NCBI GenBank assembly: GCA_000154345.1
Contig: DS480348.1
Coordinates: 124,001-188,000, forward strand
Source of the DNA: [Clostridium] leptum DSM 753
GTDB lineage: Bacteria; Bacillota; Clostridia; Oscillospirales; Acutalibacteraceae
Direction: 5' to 3'
DNA: 64,000 nucleotides
This document shows positions 51,428 through 59,341 of this stretch, one piece after another. The position numbers and the translations under genes were made by a program. The notes below the pieces were generated by a model that saw only the letters and a program-made list of their open reading frames with translations, was not told the DNA's origin and ran no database searches. The stretch's first letter is position 1. The number at the start of each line of letters is the position of its first letter.

Positions 51428-52318
51428 ATGATGAAATTAGCAAATGTATCCTGGGGCTGGACGCCGATTCCGGAGGATATGCCCGAGGGAGATTCTTTAA
51501 TTAAAATTGCGGACCAGATCCGCGGCCTGGGCTTTGAGGGCGTGGATTACCTGGGGACGCCTGAGGCCTTAGATGAGTTCTTTACCGAGGAAGCCTGCAG
51601 GACGCTGGGAGAGCATTCCAGATCCATTGGACTGGAACCGAATGTTTTTGTTTTTCAGGATGACGGCTGGAACGCCTGCTGCTGTGAAAAGCGGGAAAAC
51701 AGTCTCAAGTATTTTGAAAAGGCCGCGCAAGCGGCAAAATGGATCGGTTGCAGAATTGTATCCACTCTGGTGCCCCTGCCTTGCGGGGCGACTCCCTGGA
51801 AGTTTAATCCCGCGGCTCCGGCGATCAAGCAAGGCTATCATATGCCGGCCGGCTACTGCTATCAGAAGGATTGGGAAACCTTGATGGAAAGCTACCGCAA
51901 GTGCCTGCAAACCGCCAAAAAATATGGGCTGCGGATGTCGGTGGAGTGCTTCCCGTATTCCATGGTTTCCACTCCTCATGCGATGCTCAAAATGCTGGAG
52001 GATATCAATGACCCTGATTTTGGCATCCAACTGGATACCAACCATCTGGTTATGCAGCATATCGACCCGGAATGGACCATCTATATGCTGGGCGGCAAGC
52101 ATATTTTCAACGTTCACTGCAAGGACAGCGACGCGGTTTCTCGAAACAATATCCCCGCGGGATGCGGCATCTGCGATTATACCGCGGTAATCCAGGCCCT
52201 GAAGAATGTCGGCTATGACGGCAATTTGTCGGTTGAGCTTGAGTTTACGGATAATCCCCGCCGCTATAATAAGCAGGCGCTGGATCATTTGAAGCTTTGC
52301 CTGGCGGGGGAATATTGA
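51428..52318 (+). CDS. TIM-barrel sugar isomerase/epimerase-like protein
   Basis: 296 residues of the xylose-isomerase-like TIM-barrel superfamily. Predicted metal ligands are Glu in S-V-E-C-F-P, Asp in Q-L-D-T-N-H, His in N-V-H-C-K-D, and Glu in V-E-L-E-F. Relatives interconvert ketoses or 2-keto-inositols, and some act with Gfo/Idh/MocA enzymes on 3-keto glycosides. ATG 51428 follows AGGAGG by 4 bp, ATG 51431 by 7 bp. A strong hairpin (52363-52396) lies after it. Confidence 0.86.
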   Translation: MMKLANVSWGWTPIPEDMPEGDSLIKIADQIRGLGFEGVDYLGTPEALDEFFTEEACRTLGEHSRSIGLEPNVFVFQDDGWNACCCEKRENSLKYFEKAAQAAKWIGCRIVSTLVPLPCGATPWKFNPAAPAIKQGYHMPAGYCYQKDWETLMESYRKCLQTAKKYGLRMSVECFPYSMVSTPHAMLKMLEDINDPDFGIQLDTNHLVMQHIDPEWTIYMLGGKHIFNVHCKDSDAVSRNNIPAGCGICDYTAVIQALKNVGYDGNLSVELEFTDNPRRYNKQALDHLKLCLAGEY

Positions 52319-52362
52319 TTTTCTTCCGCCGGCGCGATGCTTCAACACCATTGTAAAAGATA

Positions 52363-52396
52363 CGGGCCGGCCTTCGAAACGGCAAAGGCCGGCCCG
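52363..52396 (+). other. Strong intercistronic hairpin
   Basis: CGGGCCGGCCTT and AAGGCCGGCCCG form a perfect 12-bp stem with a 10-nt loop and no T-run. It sits between the isomerase-like gene and oxidoreductase 4; probably an RNA-stability or attenuation element. Confidence 0.65.
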
Positions 52397-52435
52397 GTGA
52401 AAACACTTTCAGATTCAGAAACAGAGGAGAACAAA

Positions 52436-53563
52436 ATGAAACAATATAAAGTTGCGATTATCGGCAATGGCATGATCTGCAATGCGGCGCATATTCCCGC
52501 CTATCAAGCCATGGGAGATAAGGTGAGAATCGTAGCCGTGGCGGATATCCGGGAGGAAGCGGCGAGAGAAACTGCCGAGCGGCATGGGATTCCCAAGTAT
52601 TATGTGGATCCCTACAAAATGCTGGAAGAAGAAAAGCCGGATATTATTTCGGTATGTACTCCCAACGCCTACCACAAGGAGTATACCCTGGCCGGCTTCC
52701 GGGCAGGCTGCCATGTGGTTTGTGAAAAGCCCGTTGCGATGAACTGCGCGGATGCCGAAGAAATGTTCCGCGCGGCGGATCAGGCCGGCAGGCATCTGTT
52801 CGTAATCCAGTCTCTGCGCTTTACCGGCAATTTCAAAGCGGCCGCCAGCCTGGCGCAGAGCGGATGCCTGGGAGAAATCTATTACGCGGATTTGAACCTG
52901 GTTAGACGTCGCGGTGTTCCAAGATGGGGAATGTTCCATATGGCGAAGGAAAACGTGGGCGGTGCGTTCTGTGATTTGGGCGTCCATATGTGCGACTATT
53001 TGATGTATCTATCCGGAAACCCGAAAATGGTGGCAGTCAGCGGGAATGCGGTAACCAAGATTGTCAGCAAGGAAAAAAATATTGAGTTTTCCAATGCGGA
53101 AAGCGGAGCGCCTACCGGTCTGTTTACGCCAAGAAAATTTGATATGAGGGAATTTGACGTTGAGGAGTTCGCCAACGGATACATTCGGCTGGACAACGGC
53201 ATGACCGTTACTTTTAAAATTTCGTGGGCGCTGAATCTTCCCAACAGCAATACGGTAAGCATCTGCGGCGACAAGGGAGGACTCACCATCGGCGACGACG
53301 GCTTGAAGCTGATGACTACCCAGGGTGCTTACCAGACGGATGTGATTCCCAGGGTTTTCCCCGATCCTTATTCTGAGTATTCAGACTTTACCGGACATAT
53401 TCACGAAATGGACTACATTTTAAAGGTGCTCAATGGAGAAATGACCATAGAGGAATATCCGATCCGGAAGGATGAGGTTATGAATGTGGTGTCCATGATC
53501 GAGGCCTTTTACAAATCCGCCCGGCTGGGGAGAGAGGTTACCTTCCAGGAGCTGGGCCGGTAA
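52436..53563 (+). CDS. Gfo/Idh/MocA oxidoreductase 4
   Basis: 375 residues. Rossmann motif G-N-G-M-I-C (10-15), E-K-P-V-A, and D-L-G-V-H with both Asp and His. ATG 52436 has GAGGAGA upstream. The frame is open to 52337, but that part contains the hairpin. 155 bp separate it from the activase gene and include hairpins near 53622-53647. Confidence 0.88.
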   Translation: MKQYKVAIIGNGMICNAAHIPAYQAMGDKVRIVAVADIREEAARETAERHGIPKYYVDPYKMLEEEKPDIISVCTPNAYHKEYTLAGFRAGCHVVCEKPVAMNCADAEEMFRAADQAGRHLFVIQSLRFTGNFKAAASLAQSGCLGEIYYADLNLVRRRGVPRWGMFHMAKENVGGAFCDLGVHMCDYLMYLSGNPKMVAVSGNAVTKIVSKEKNIEFSNAESGAPTGLFTPRKFDMREFDVEEFANGYIRLDNGMTVTFKISWALNLPNSNTVSICGDKGGLTIGDDGLKLMTTQGAYQTDVIPRVFPDPYSEYSDFTGHIHEMDYILKVLNGEMTIEEYPIRKDEVMNVVSMIEAFYKSARLGREVTFQELGR

Positions 53564-53718
53564 TCCTAAGCAGCTTGAGGAGATTATAATAGAATATGGC
53601 GCGGCGGCTGAGCTTACCGCTGCGTCTTGAGTATCCAACGCAGCAGGGAGGCGCCGCCTGAGGGGGAGGGTCTCCCTGTTTGCGTGGCGCGAAAATCCCA
53701 AAGAAAGGGGAACAGGAA

Positions 53719-54621
53719 ATGAAAGGTGTTATCACAGAAATTGAACGATTTTCGCTGAAGGATGGGCCGGGAATACGCACCACGGTGTTTTTCAAAGGAT
53801 GCAACATGGCGTGCAGCTGGTGCCATAATCCGGAAACTCTGTCCGTCAAGCCGCAGTTGATGGTGTATCCGAAAAACTGCATTGGCTGCGGTGCCTGCGT
53901 AAAGGCGTGCAAGGCGGGAGCCAGAACCATAGAAAACGGTATCCTGCATTACGACCGATCCGTATGTACCGGCTGCGGCGCCTGCGCGCAAAGCTGCTTC
54001 ACCGGGGCCTTGGTGATGTCTGGAAAAGAGATGGCTGTGGAGGAGGTCATGTCTGAGGTTTTGCAGGACCGAAACTATTACCGGAACTCAGGCGGAGGCG
54101 TGACACTCTCCGGCGGCGAGGTAGCCGCACAGCCTGAATTTGCCGTGGAGCTGCTGAAAGCTCTGAAAAACGAGAATATTTCCACCGCTATTGAAACGAA
54201 CTTATACGCTCCCTGGAGCGTTTATGAAAGCCTGATGCCCTTTGTGGATTTGGTCATGTTTGATATTAAGGTTTTTGACAGCAGCGCTCATAAAAAATGG
54301 ACCGGGGTCTGCAACCAGCGCATCCTGGAAAATGCGAAAAGAATTGCGGATTCCGGAAAGCCCTATTTGGTGCGGACTCCGGTTATCCCAGGCGTAAACG
54401 ACAACGAGGAGGAAATCGGAAATATCGCGGAATACGTAGGCGGTTTAGGCGGCGCGCGGTATTATGAGCTTCTGCTGTTCAATCCTTTGGGAGAAAGTAA
54501 ATACGACGCCTTGCAGGTGAAAAATGATTTTGCCGGAACCCGTCCCACCAAGACAGAGGACGCTGAGCGCCTGGAGCAGGTCGCGAAGCGGAAATCCGGG
54601 CTTCCTGTGAGAGTAGGCTGA
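53719..54621 (+). CDS. Glycyl radical enzyme activase (radical SAM)
   Basis: 300 residues. Radical SAM cysteines C28, C32, C35 in G-C-N-M-A-C-S-W-C, then two 4Fe-4S ferredoxin-type clusters (C54/C57/C60/C64 and C83/C86/C89/C93), and the S-G-G-E motif. By family function it uses S-adenosylmethionine to abstract hydrogen from the glycine of its partner. ATG 53719 has GGGG upstream. 19 bp before the glycyl radical enzyme gene, so the pair is certain. Confidence 0.93.
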   Translation: MKGVITEIERFSLKDGPGIRTTVFFKGCNMACSWCHNPETLSVKPQLMVYPKNCIGCGACVKACKAGARTIENGILHYDRSVCTGCGACAQSCFTGALVMSGKEMAVEEVMSEVLQDRNYYRNSGGGVTLSGGEVAAQPEFAVELLKALKNENISTAIETNLYAPWSVYESLMPFVDLVMFDIKVFDSSAHKKWTGVCNQRILENAKRIADSGKPYLVRTPVIPGVNDNEEEIGNIAEYVGGLGGARYYELLLFNPLGESKYDALQVKNDFAGTRPTKTEDAERLEQVAKRKSGLPVRVG

Positions 54622-54640
54622 AAGAGAAAGGAAGAGCTTT

Positions 54641-56848
54641 ATGGTCAACAGAATTAATATCTTTAAGCCGGATACGCCAATGGGGTATGACGACAGGATC
54701 AGGATTTTGAAGCAGAGAAAGCTGGAGGAAACCCAGGCCAAATCCAAGATGAAGGTGTATCAGGATGGCGATGATTACGGCAGCATTCCGGCTCCTGAAA
54801 ATTATCAATTTCACTGCATCCCCAACCATGAAAACGGTTCCTGGTATGGCTATGACGGCTGGAGCAAAAACTTCCATAAGCTGATGAGCGAGCATCCGGT
54901 CTACATTGACCCGGTGGATGCGTTTTCCTGCCGCTGGATGTTCAGCATGATTTGGTTTGAAGAAAAATCACCGGAAAAGGGGCTGCATTGGAATCCTAAC
55001 TTTTCCTATGATTATTTGAAGCCGGAGCAGGAGCTTTACGGCATCATTTCCGGCATCGGCTCCGACGCCCATTTCGGCGGCGATTACCAGCTTGGGTTAA
55101 GCTTAGGCTGGGGCGGCTTGCTGGAAAAGCTTGCGTTTTATCGGAAAAAGCATCCGGAGCACGCGGAATTTTACGACGCGGAGGAATTGGTGATCCGGGG
55201 AATTCAAAACTGGATCTCCCGGGCGATAGCAGAAGGCGAGAGGATGGCCGAGGCGGAACGCCACCCGGTTTTGAAGGAGAACCTGCGTCAAATGGCTCGG
55301 GTAAACCGCAATATTCTGAATGGAGCACCTAAAACCATGCGCGAAGCCTGCCAGTGGGTATGCTGGTTCAATATGGCAAGCCGGACCTATAACAGGGACG
55401 GCGCGGGGTTTCAATTGGATGAGGTACTGAAGCGGTATTACGACGCTGACTTAGAGGCTGGGAGGATTACCAGGGACGAGGCGGTCTTCTATATCGCCTG
55501 CCTGCTGCTGAACGACCCCCATTATTACCAGATCGGCGGGACGGACGAAAATGGAGAGCCCTTGCTGAGCGAGTTCAGCTATATGGTTTTGGAAGGTGCC
55601 GACAAGCTGGATTCCGCGTGCAATATCACTGTAAGAGTTGATAAAAATATTGACCGGAAATTTTTACATAAAGCGGTAGATTACCTGTTCAAAAATAAAA
55701 ATGGCTGGCCTCGTTTCTCAGGAGACGAAGCTTTAAACAGAGGCTTTATGAGGCTGGGCTATCCAGAGTCGCTGGCGAGGCGGAGAATCGCGGTAGGCTG
55801 CCACTGGATGAGCCTTCCGGGCCTTGAGTACTGCTTAAACGACTGTGTGAAAATTAACAGCGCCAAGGTGTTTGAGGTGGCTCTGGATGAAATGATGAGC
55901 CAGGAAGGCCCCTATTCCACGGAACGGCTGTGGGAGCTGTATCAAAAACATATGGCCCGCGCGGTGGAGGTAACCGCTGAGGGCGTGGCGTTTCATTTAA
56001 AGTATCAGCAGTATAACGAGCCGGAGCTGATGCTGAACCTAATCAGCCATGGCCCTGTTGAAAAGGGCCTGGATATGACTTGCGGCGGCGCTATGTATTA
56101 CAATATGTGCATGGATGGCGCTGCCATTGCGACAGTAGCGGATTCCTTTGGTGCCTTGCAGCAGCGGGTCGAGGAGGAAAAACGGATCGACTGGCAAGCG
56201 CTGTACCACCACTTAAAAACAGATTTTCAGGACGAGGGCGGAGAGCTTGTGCGTCAGATGCTGTCCCACAGTCCCCGGTATGGTGGCGGAAATACCATCA
56301 GTGATCAGTGGGCGGTAAGAATTTCCAATTCCTACTCCGAGCAGGTCCGGGCTGTCAGCGAAAAATATCCGGGCTGCGAGTTTATTCCCGGATGGTTCAG
56401 CTGGTCCAATACCATTGTGCTCGGAAAGCAGGTGGGCGCTACCCCAAACGGACGCCACTCTTTCGAGCCTATTAACCACGGCGCCAACCCGCATCCTGGC
56501 TTTCGGAAGGATGGCGCTCTAACCGCTATGAGCAACTCGATTTGCGCGGTACAGCCGGGCTATGGCAATACAGCGCCGGTGCAGCTGGAGCTTGATCCCG
56601 GCATGGGGCGCGGGGATGAGGCGGTACAAAAAATAGCCGACTATATTTTGACATTATTTGAACAGGGCGCCACGCTTCTGAACATCAATATTGTAAATGG
56701 CCAGCAGATTTTAGAGGCGGATAAGGACCCCTCCAAGTATCCTGATTTGGTAGTACGGGTTACCGGATTCACCGCTTATTTCTGTTCCCTTACTCCAGAA
56801 TTCAGAAAACTGGTTGTAGACAGGATTCTGATCCAAGGAGGAGCGTAA
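54641..56848 (+). CDS. Glycyl radical enzyme of unknown reaction
   Basis: 735 residues. The radical glycine is G709 in V-R-V-T-G-F-T-A-Y-F, 26 residues from the end. The cysteine loop has C387 in A-V-G-C-H-W-M-S-L-P-G. In dehydratases and lyases of this family (for example glycerol, choline, isethionate and hydroxyproline enzymes) the loop is G-C-V-E with Glu as base; here His-Trp replaces Val-Glu, and there is no Cys-Cys as in pyruvate formate-lyase. Late family motif G-A-T-P-N-G-R is present. Last gene of the island, with a terminator beyond 57004. Substrate probably a sugar derivative, by context. Confidence 0.9.
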   Translation: MVNRINIFKPDTPMGYDDRIRILKQRKLEETQAKSKMKVYQDGDDYGSIPAPENYQFHCIPNHENGSWYGYDGWSKNFHKLMSEHPVYIDPVDAFSCRWMFSMIWFEEKSPEKGLHWNPNFSYDYLKPEQELYGIISGIGSDAHFGGDYQLGLSLGWGGLLEKLAFYRKKHPEHAEFYDAEELVIRGIQNWISRAIAEGERMAEAERHPVLKENLRQMARVNRNILNGAPKTMREACQWVCWFNMASRTYNRDGAGFQLDEVLKRYYDADLEAGRITRDEAVFYIACLLLNDPHYYQIGGTDENGEPLLSEFSYMVLEGADKLDSACNITVRVDKNIDRKFLHKAVDYLFKNKNGWPRFSGDEALNRGFMRLGYPESLARRRIAVGCHWMSLPGLEYCLNDCVKINSAKVFEVALDEMMSQEGPYSTERLWELYQKHMARAVEVTAEGVAFHLKYQQYNEPELMLNLISHGPVEKGLDMTCGGAMYYNMCMDGAAIATVADSFGALQQRVEEEKRIDWQALYHHLKTDFQDEGGELVRQMLSHSPRYGGGNTISDQWAVRISNSYSEQVRAVSEKYPGCEFIPGWFSWSNTIVLGKQVGATPNGRHSFEPINHGANPHPGFRKDGALTAMSNSICAVQPGYGNTAPVQLELDPGMGRGDEAVQKIADYILTLFEQGATLLNINIVNGQQILEADKDPSKYPDLVVRVTGFTAYFCSLTPEFRKLVVDRILIQGGA

Positions 56849-56994
56849 AGGCCGCGGGGCTGCGGTACAGCCCGCGAATTTGGGCCTCTAAGACCTTCTG
56901 GATAAGAGAGTGAAGGCGGCCGGCGCTCCTACCCGGCGGCCGCCGGCCTAAGGAGGACGTCTTTTGAGGCTAAACTCGAAAACTGAATTTTGAA

Positions 56995-57060
56995 GCTGTC
57001 AGAAAAGGCATGAGATTTGGAATTTGATGACATTCCAGATCTCAGCCTTTTTCTGTCAGC
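56995..57060 (+). terminator. Terminator of the catabolic operon
   Basis: A long imperfect stem pairs GCTGTCAGAAAAGGC with GCCTTTTTCTGTCAGC. The inner arms contain TGAGAT and ATCTCA around TTGATGAC. Possible T-run within the right arm (57045-57051). Confidence 0.7.
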
Positions 57061-57258
57061 GGCATAACCGGCGCAATTGGCGATAACGGAGCATAAATGC
57101 GAAAAAGAAATTTGAAATTGTCGGATTAGCACGGAGAGAGAAGCCGATTGCTTACTCTGAAATCTCTGAATCAACGGGCCGTTTCAGCGAAAAGAAACCA
57201 ATCAAAGAAAAAATATGAGCCTTCCCACTCTGCCGCACGGCGGATTCTGTCAGAGCGG

Positions 57259-57288
57259 TTGACAATTCAGGCGGAAAGCTGTTAAAAT
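57259..57288 (+). promoter_or_regulatory. Core-operon promoter
   Basis: TTGACA (57259-57264) and TAAAAT (57283-57288) with an 18-bp spacer, about 70 bp before yicC. Confidence 0.75.
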
Positions 57289-57359
57289 AAAACAAGATAT
57301 GTTTGAAATTTCCCAACGGGTAATTTCGTTTATCATCGATAGAATTGAGATGTGATAAA

Positions 57360-58238
57360 ATGATCAAAAGCATGACCGGCTATGGGCGCGCGGAAAGCGA
57401 CGCCGAGGGCCGCGGCATTCTCGTGGAGATTAAATCGGTCAATCACCGGTACTTTGAGTTTTCCTCCCGGACAACCAGAGGATATAATTTTCTGGATGAA
57501 AAGCTGAAGTCCTACGTCCAGTCCAAGGTGTCCAGAGGCAAGGTGGATGTGTTTGTCACCATTGAGGCCTTAGAGGATGCGGCCGCTGAGGTAAAGATCA
57601 ATCATTCCCTCGCGGATGGCTATGTGAAAGCCCTTCGGGAGCTGCGGGATACCTACGGCCTGCAGGATGATATTTCCGTTTCCACGGTAGCCCGGTACGG
57701 CGATATCTTCTCCATTCATAAGGGGGAGGAAGACGAGGACCAGGTTTGGGAGCAGGTCCGTTCCGTGCTGGACCGGGCGCTGGAAAAGTTTATCCAGATG
57801 CGCAGCGTGGAGGGCGAACGGCTGAAATCTGATATTGAGAGCCGCGCTCAAACAATTTTGGCCATTGTGGAAAAGGTGGAGGAGCGTTCTCCTCAAACGG
57901 TGATTGAATATCAGGAGCGCCTGCGGTCAAAACTCAATGAGGTTCTTGCAGATACCACGGCGGATGAGCAGCGCATCCTGACGGAAGCCGCGATTTTCGC
58001 TGATAAAGTCGCTGTGGCGGAGGAAACAGTCCGGCTGAGGAGCCACTTCCAGCAGCTGGAGCAGATGCTCCAGTCCGACGAGGCCATCGGCAGAAAGCTG
58101 GATTTTATCGTCCAGGAAATGAACCGGGAGGTCAATACCATCGGCTCTAAGGCGGTAGACGCTGAAATCGCCCATATGGTGGTGGATATGAAGGCGGAGA
58201 TTGAGAAGATCCGCGAGCAGATTCAGAACGTAGAATAA
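57360..58238 (+). CDS. yicC: YicC-family endoribonuclease
   Basis: 292 residues. M-I-K-S-M-T-G-Y-G-R at the start and S-V-N-H-R-Y open the YicC N-terminal domain. The DUF1732 C-terminal domain has D-F-I-V-Q-E-M-N-R-E-V-N-T. YicC proteins are RNases involved in stress responses. ATG 57360 begins the family sequence. First gene of the core operon, which is conserved in this order across Clostridia. Confidence 0.93.
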   Translation: MIKSMTGYGRAESDAEGRGILVEIKSVNHRYFEFSSRTTRGYNFLDEKLKSYVQSKVSRGKVDVFVTIEALEDAAAEVKINHSLADGYVKALRELRDTYGLQDDISVSTVARYGDIFSIHKGEEDEDQVWEQVRSVLDRALEKFIQMRSVEGERLKSDIESRAQTILAIVEKVEERSPQTVIEYQERLRSKLNEVLADTTADEQRILTEAAIFADKVAVAEETVRLRSHFQQLEQMLQSDEAIGRKLDFIVQEMNREVNTIGSKAVDAEIAHMVVDMKAEIEKIREQIQNVE

Positions 58239-58262
58239 GGAAGTTTGGAGAGAACCGTAACC

Positions 58263-58538
58263 ATGAAACTAATCAATATTGGATTTGGCAATATGGTGTC
58301 TGCCAGCCGCTTGGTGGCGATTGTCAGCCCGGAATCGGCTCCGATCAAACGGATTATGCAGGACGCCAAGGAGCAGGGAACCCTGATCGACGCCACCTAC
58401 GGCCGCCGGACCAGGGCTGTGATCCTCACCGACAGCGACCATGTGATTTTGTCCGCCTTGCAGCCGGAAACTGTGGCAAACCGGTTTAACGATAGGGAAG
58501 ACGAGGAAAGCGCCGAGGAGTTAGAGGAAGATGAATAA
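58263..58538 (+). CDS. remA: RemA-like DNA-binding regulator
   Basis: 91 residues: M-K-L-I-N-I-G-F-G-N-M-V, then R-R-T-R-A-V-I-L-T-D-S-D-H-V, the RemA/DUF370 signature. An acidic tail (E-E-S-A-E-E-L-E-E-D-E) ends it. In Bacillus RemA activates matrix genes. Overlaps gmk by 8 bp. ATG 58263 is preferred over the frame opening at 58245. Confidence 0.93.
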   Translation: MKLINIGFGNMVSASRLVAIVSPESAPIKRIMQDAKEQGTLIDATYGRRTRAVILTDSDHVILSALQPETVANRFNDREDEESAEELEEDE

Positions 58539-59145
58539 TAGTAAGGGACTGCTGATTATCCTTTCCGGCCCATCCGGCGCGGGAAAGGATACGGTATTAA
58601 AGGAGCTGCTGGCTCATAATGACAAGGTAAGGGTTTCCATTTCCGCTACCACCCGCCAGCCGAGGCAGGGAGAGGAGAACGGAAGGGATTACCACTTCAT
58701 CTCCAGAGAGCAGTTTGAGACTCTGATTCAGAGGGATGGGGTGCTGGAGTACGCGGAATACTGCGGCAACTTTTACGGGACCCCCAGGGCTCAGGTAGAG
58801 GCCTGGCTGGATGAGGGGCTGGATGTGGTGCTGGAAATCGAGGTGCAGGGGGCAAAAAAGGTGATGGCCAAATGCCCGGAGGCTGTCAGCGTGTTTATTT
58901 TGCCGCCGTCCTTCGCGGTGCTGGAAAAGCGGCTGAGAAGAAGGGCGACAGACTCTGAGGAGGCTGTTCAAAAGCGGTTGGCCGCCGCCAGGGGGGAAAT
59001 CCTCCAAGCGGCGGATTACGACTATATGGTAGTGAACGACGCCCTGGAGGATTGCGTCAGCGATCTGGAAGCGGTTTTGCAGGGAGAGAAATGCAGATCC
59101 GCCCGGGCGGGGAATTTGATAGAAGAGGTGCTGAAAAATGAGTAG
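58531..59145 (+). CDS. gmk: Guanylate kinase
   Basis: 204 residues. Walker A G-P-S-G-A-G-K-D, then S-A-T-T-R-Q-P-R and G-R-D-Y-H-F. Phosphorylates GMP to GDP. Full length. Overlaps remA upstream and rpoZ downstream by 8 bp each. Confidence 0.97.
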   Translation: MNNSKGLLIILSGPSGAGKDTVLKELLAHNDKVRVSISATTRQPRQGEENGRDYHFISREQFETLIQRDGVLEYAEYCGNFYGTPRAQVEAWLDEGLDVVLEIEVQGAKKVMAKCPEAVSVFILPPSFAVLEKRLRRRATDSEEAVQKRLAAARGEILQAADYDYMVVNDALEDCVSDLEAVLQGEKCRSARAGNLIEEVLKNE

Positions 59146-59341
59146 ACCATCTGTAGACGATATGCTCAGCGGCAAGCAGAGCCGCTATTCCCTGGTGATC
59201 GCGGTGGCCAAGCGGGCCAGAGAAATTGCCCAAACCGCCGAGGACAACGGTGAAATCCTGACGGAAAAGCCGGTAAATATGGCCTTGAAAGAGTTCCAGG
59301 CCCACAAATTTAATATTATAGAGCCGGATATTAACGAGTAA
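59138..59341 (+). CDS. rpoZ: RNA polymerase omega subunit
   Basis: 67 residues, short but complete: S-R-Y-S-L-V-I-A-V-A-K-R-A-R-E-I and the K-P-V-N-M-A-L-K-E-F region typical of omega. Its stop TAA shares the A with the priA ATG at 59341. Confidence 0.93.
   Translation: MSRPSVDDMLSGKQSRYSLVIAVAKRAREIAQTAEDNGEILTEKPVNMALKEFQAHKFNIIEPDINE

Larger units (their letters stand above)
56849..57359 (+). other. Intergenic region between catabolic island and core operon
   Basis: No gene seen. It holds GC-rich hairpins near 56918-56950, the terminator at 56995-57060 and the core-operon promoter at 57259-57288. Confidence 0.6.

Noticed and set aside
41171..53563. myo-inositol catabolic (iol) operon
   Set aside because: Oxidoreductases and a TIM-barrel protein fit in part, but no IolB, IolC, IolD or IolJ homologue is present.
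54641..56848. Pyruvate formate-lyase
   Set aside because: No adjacent Cys-Cys in the active-site loop and no formate channel or acetyl-CoA genes nearby; the context is carbohydrate redox enzymes.
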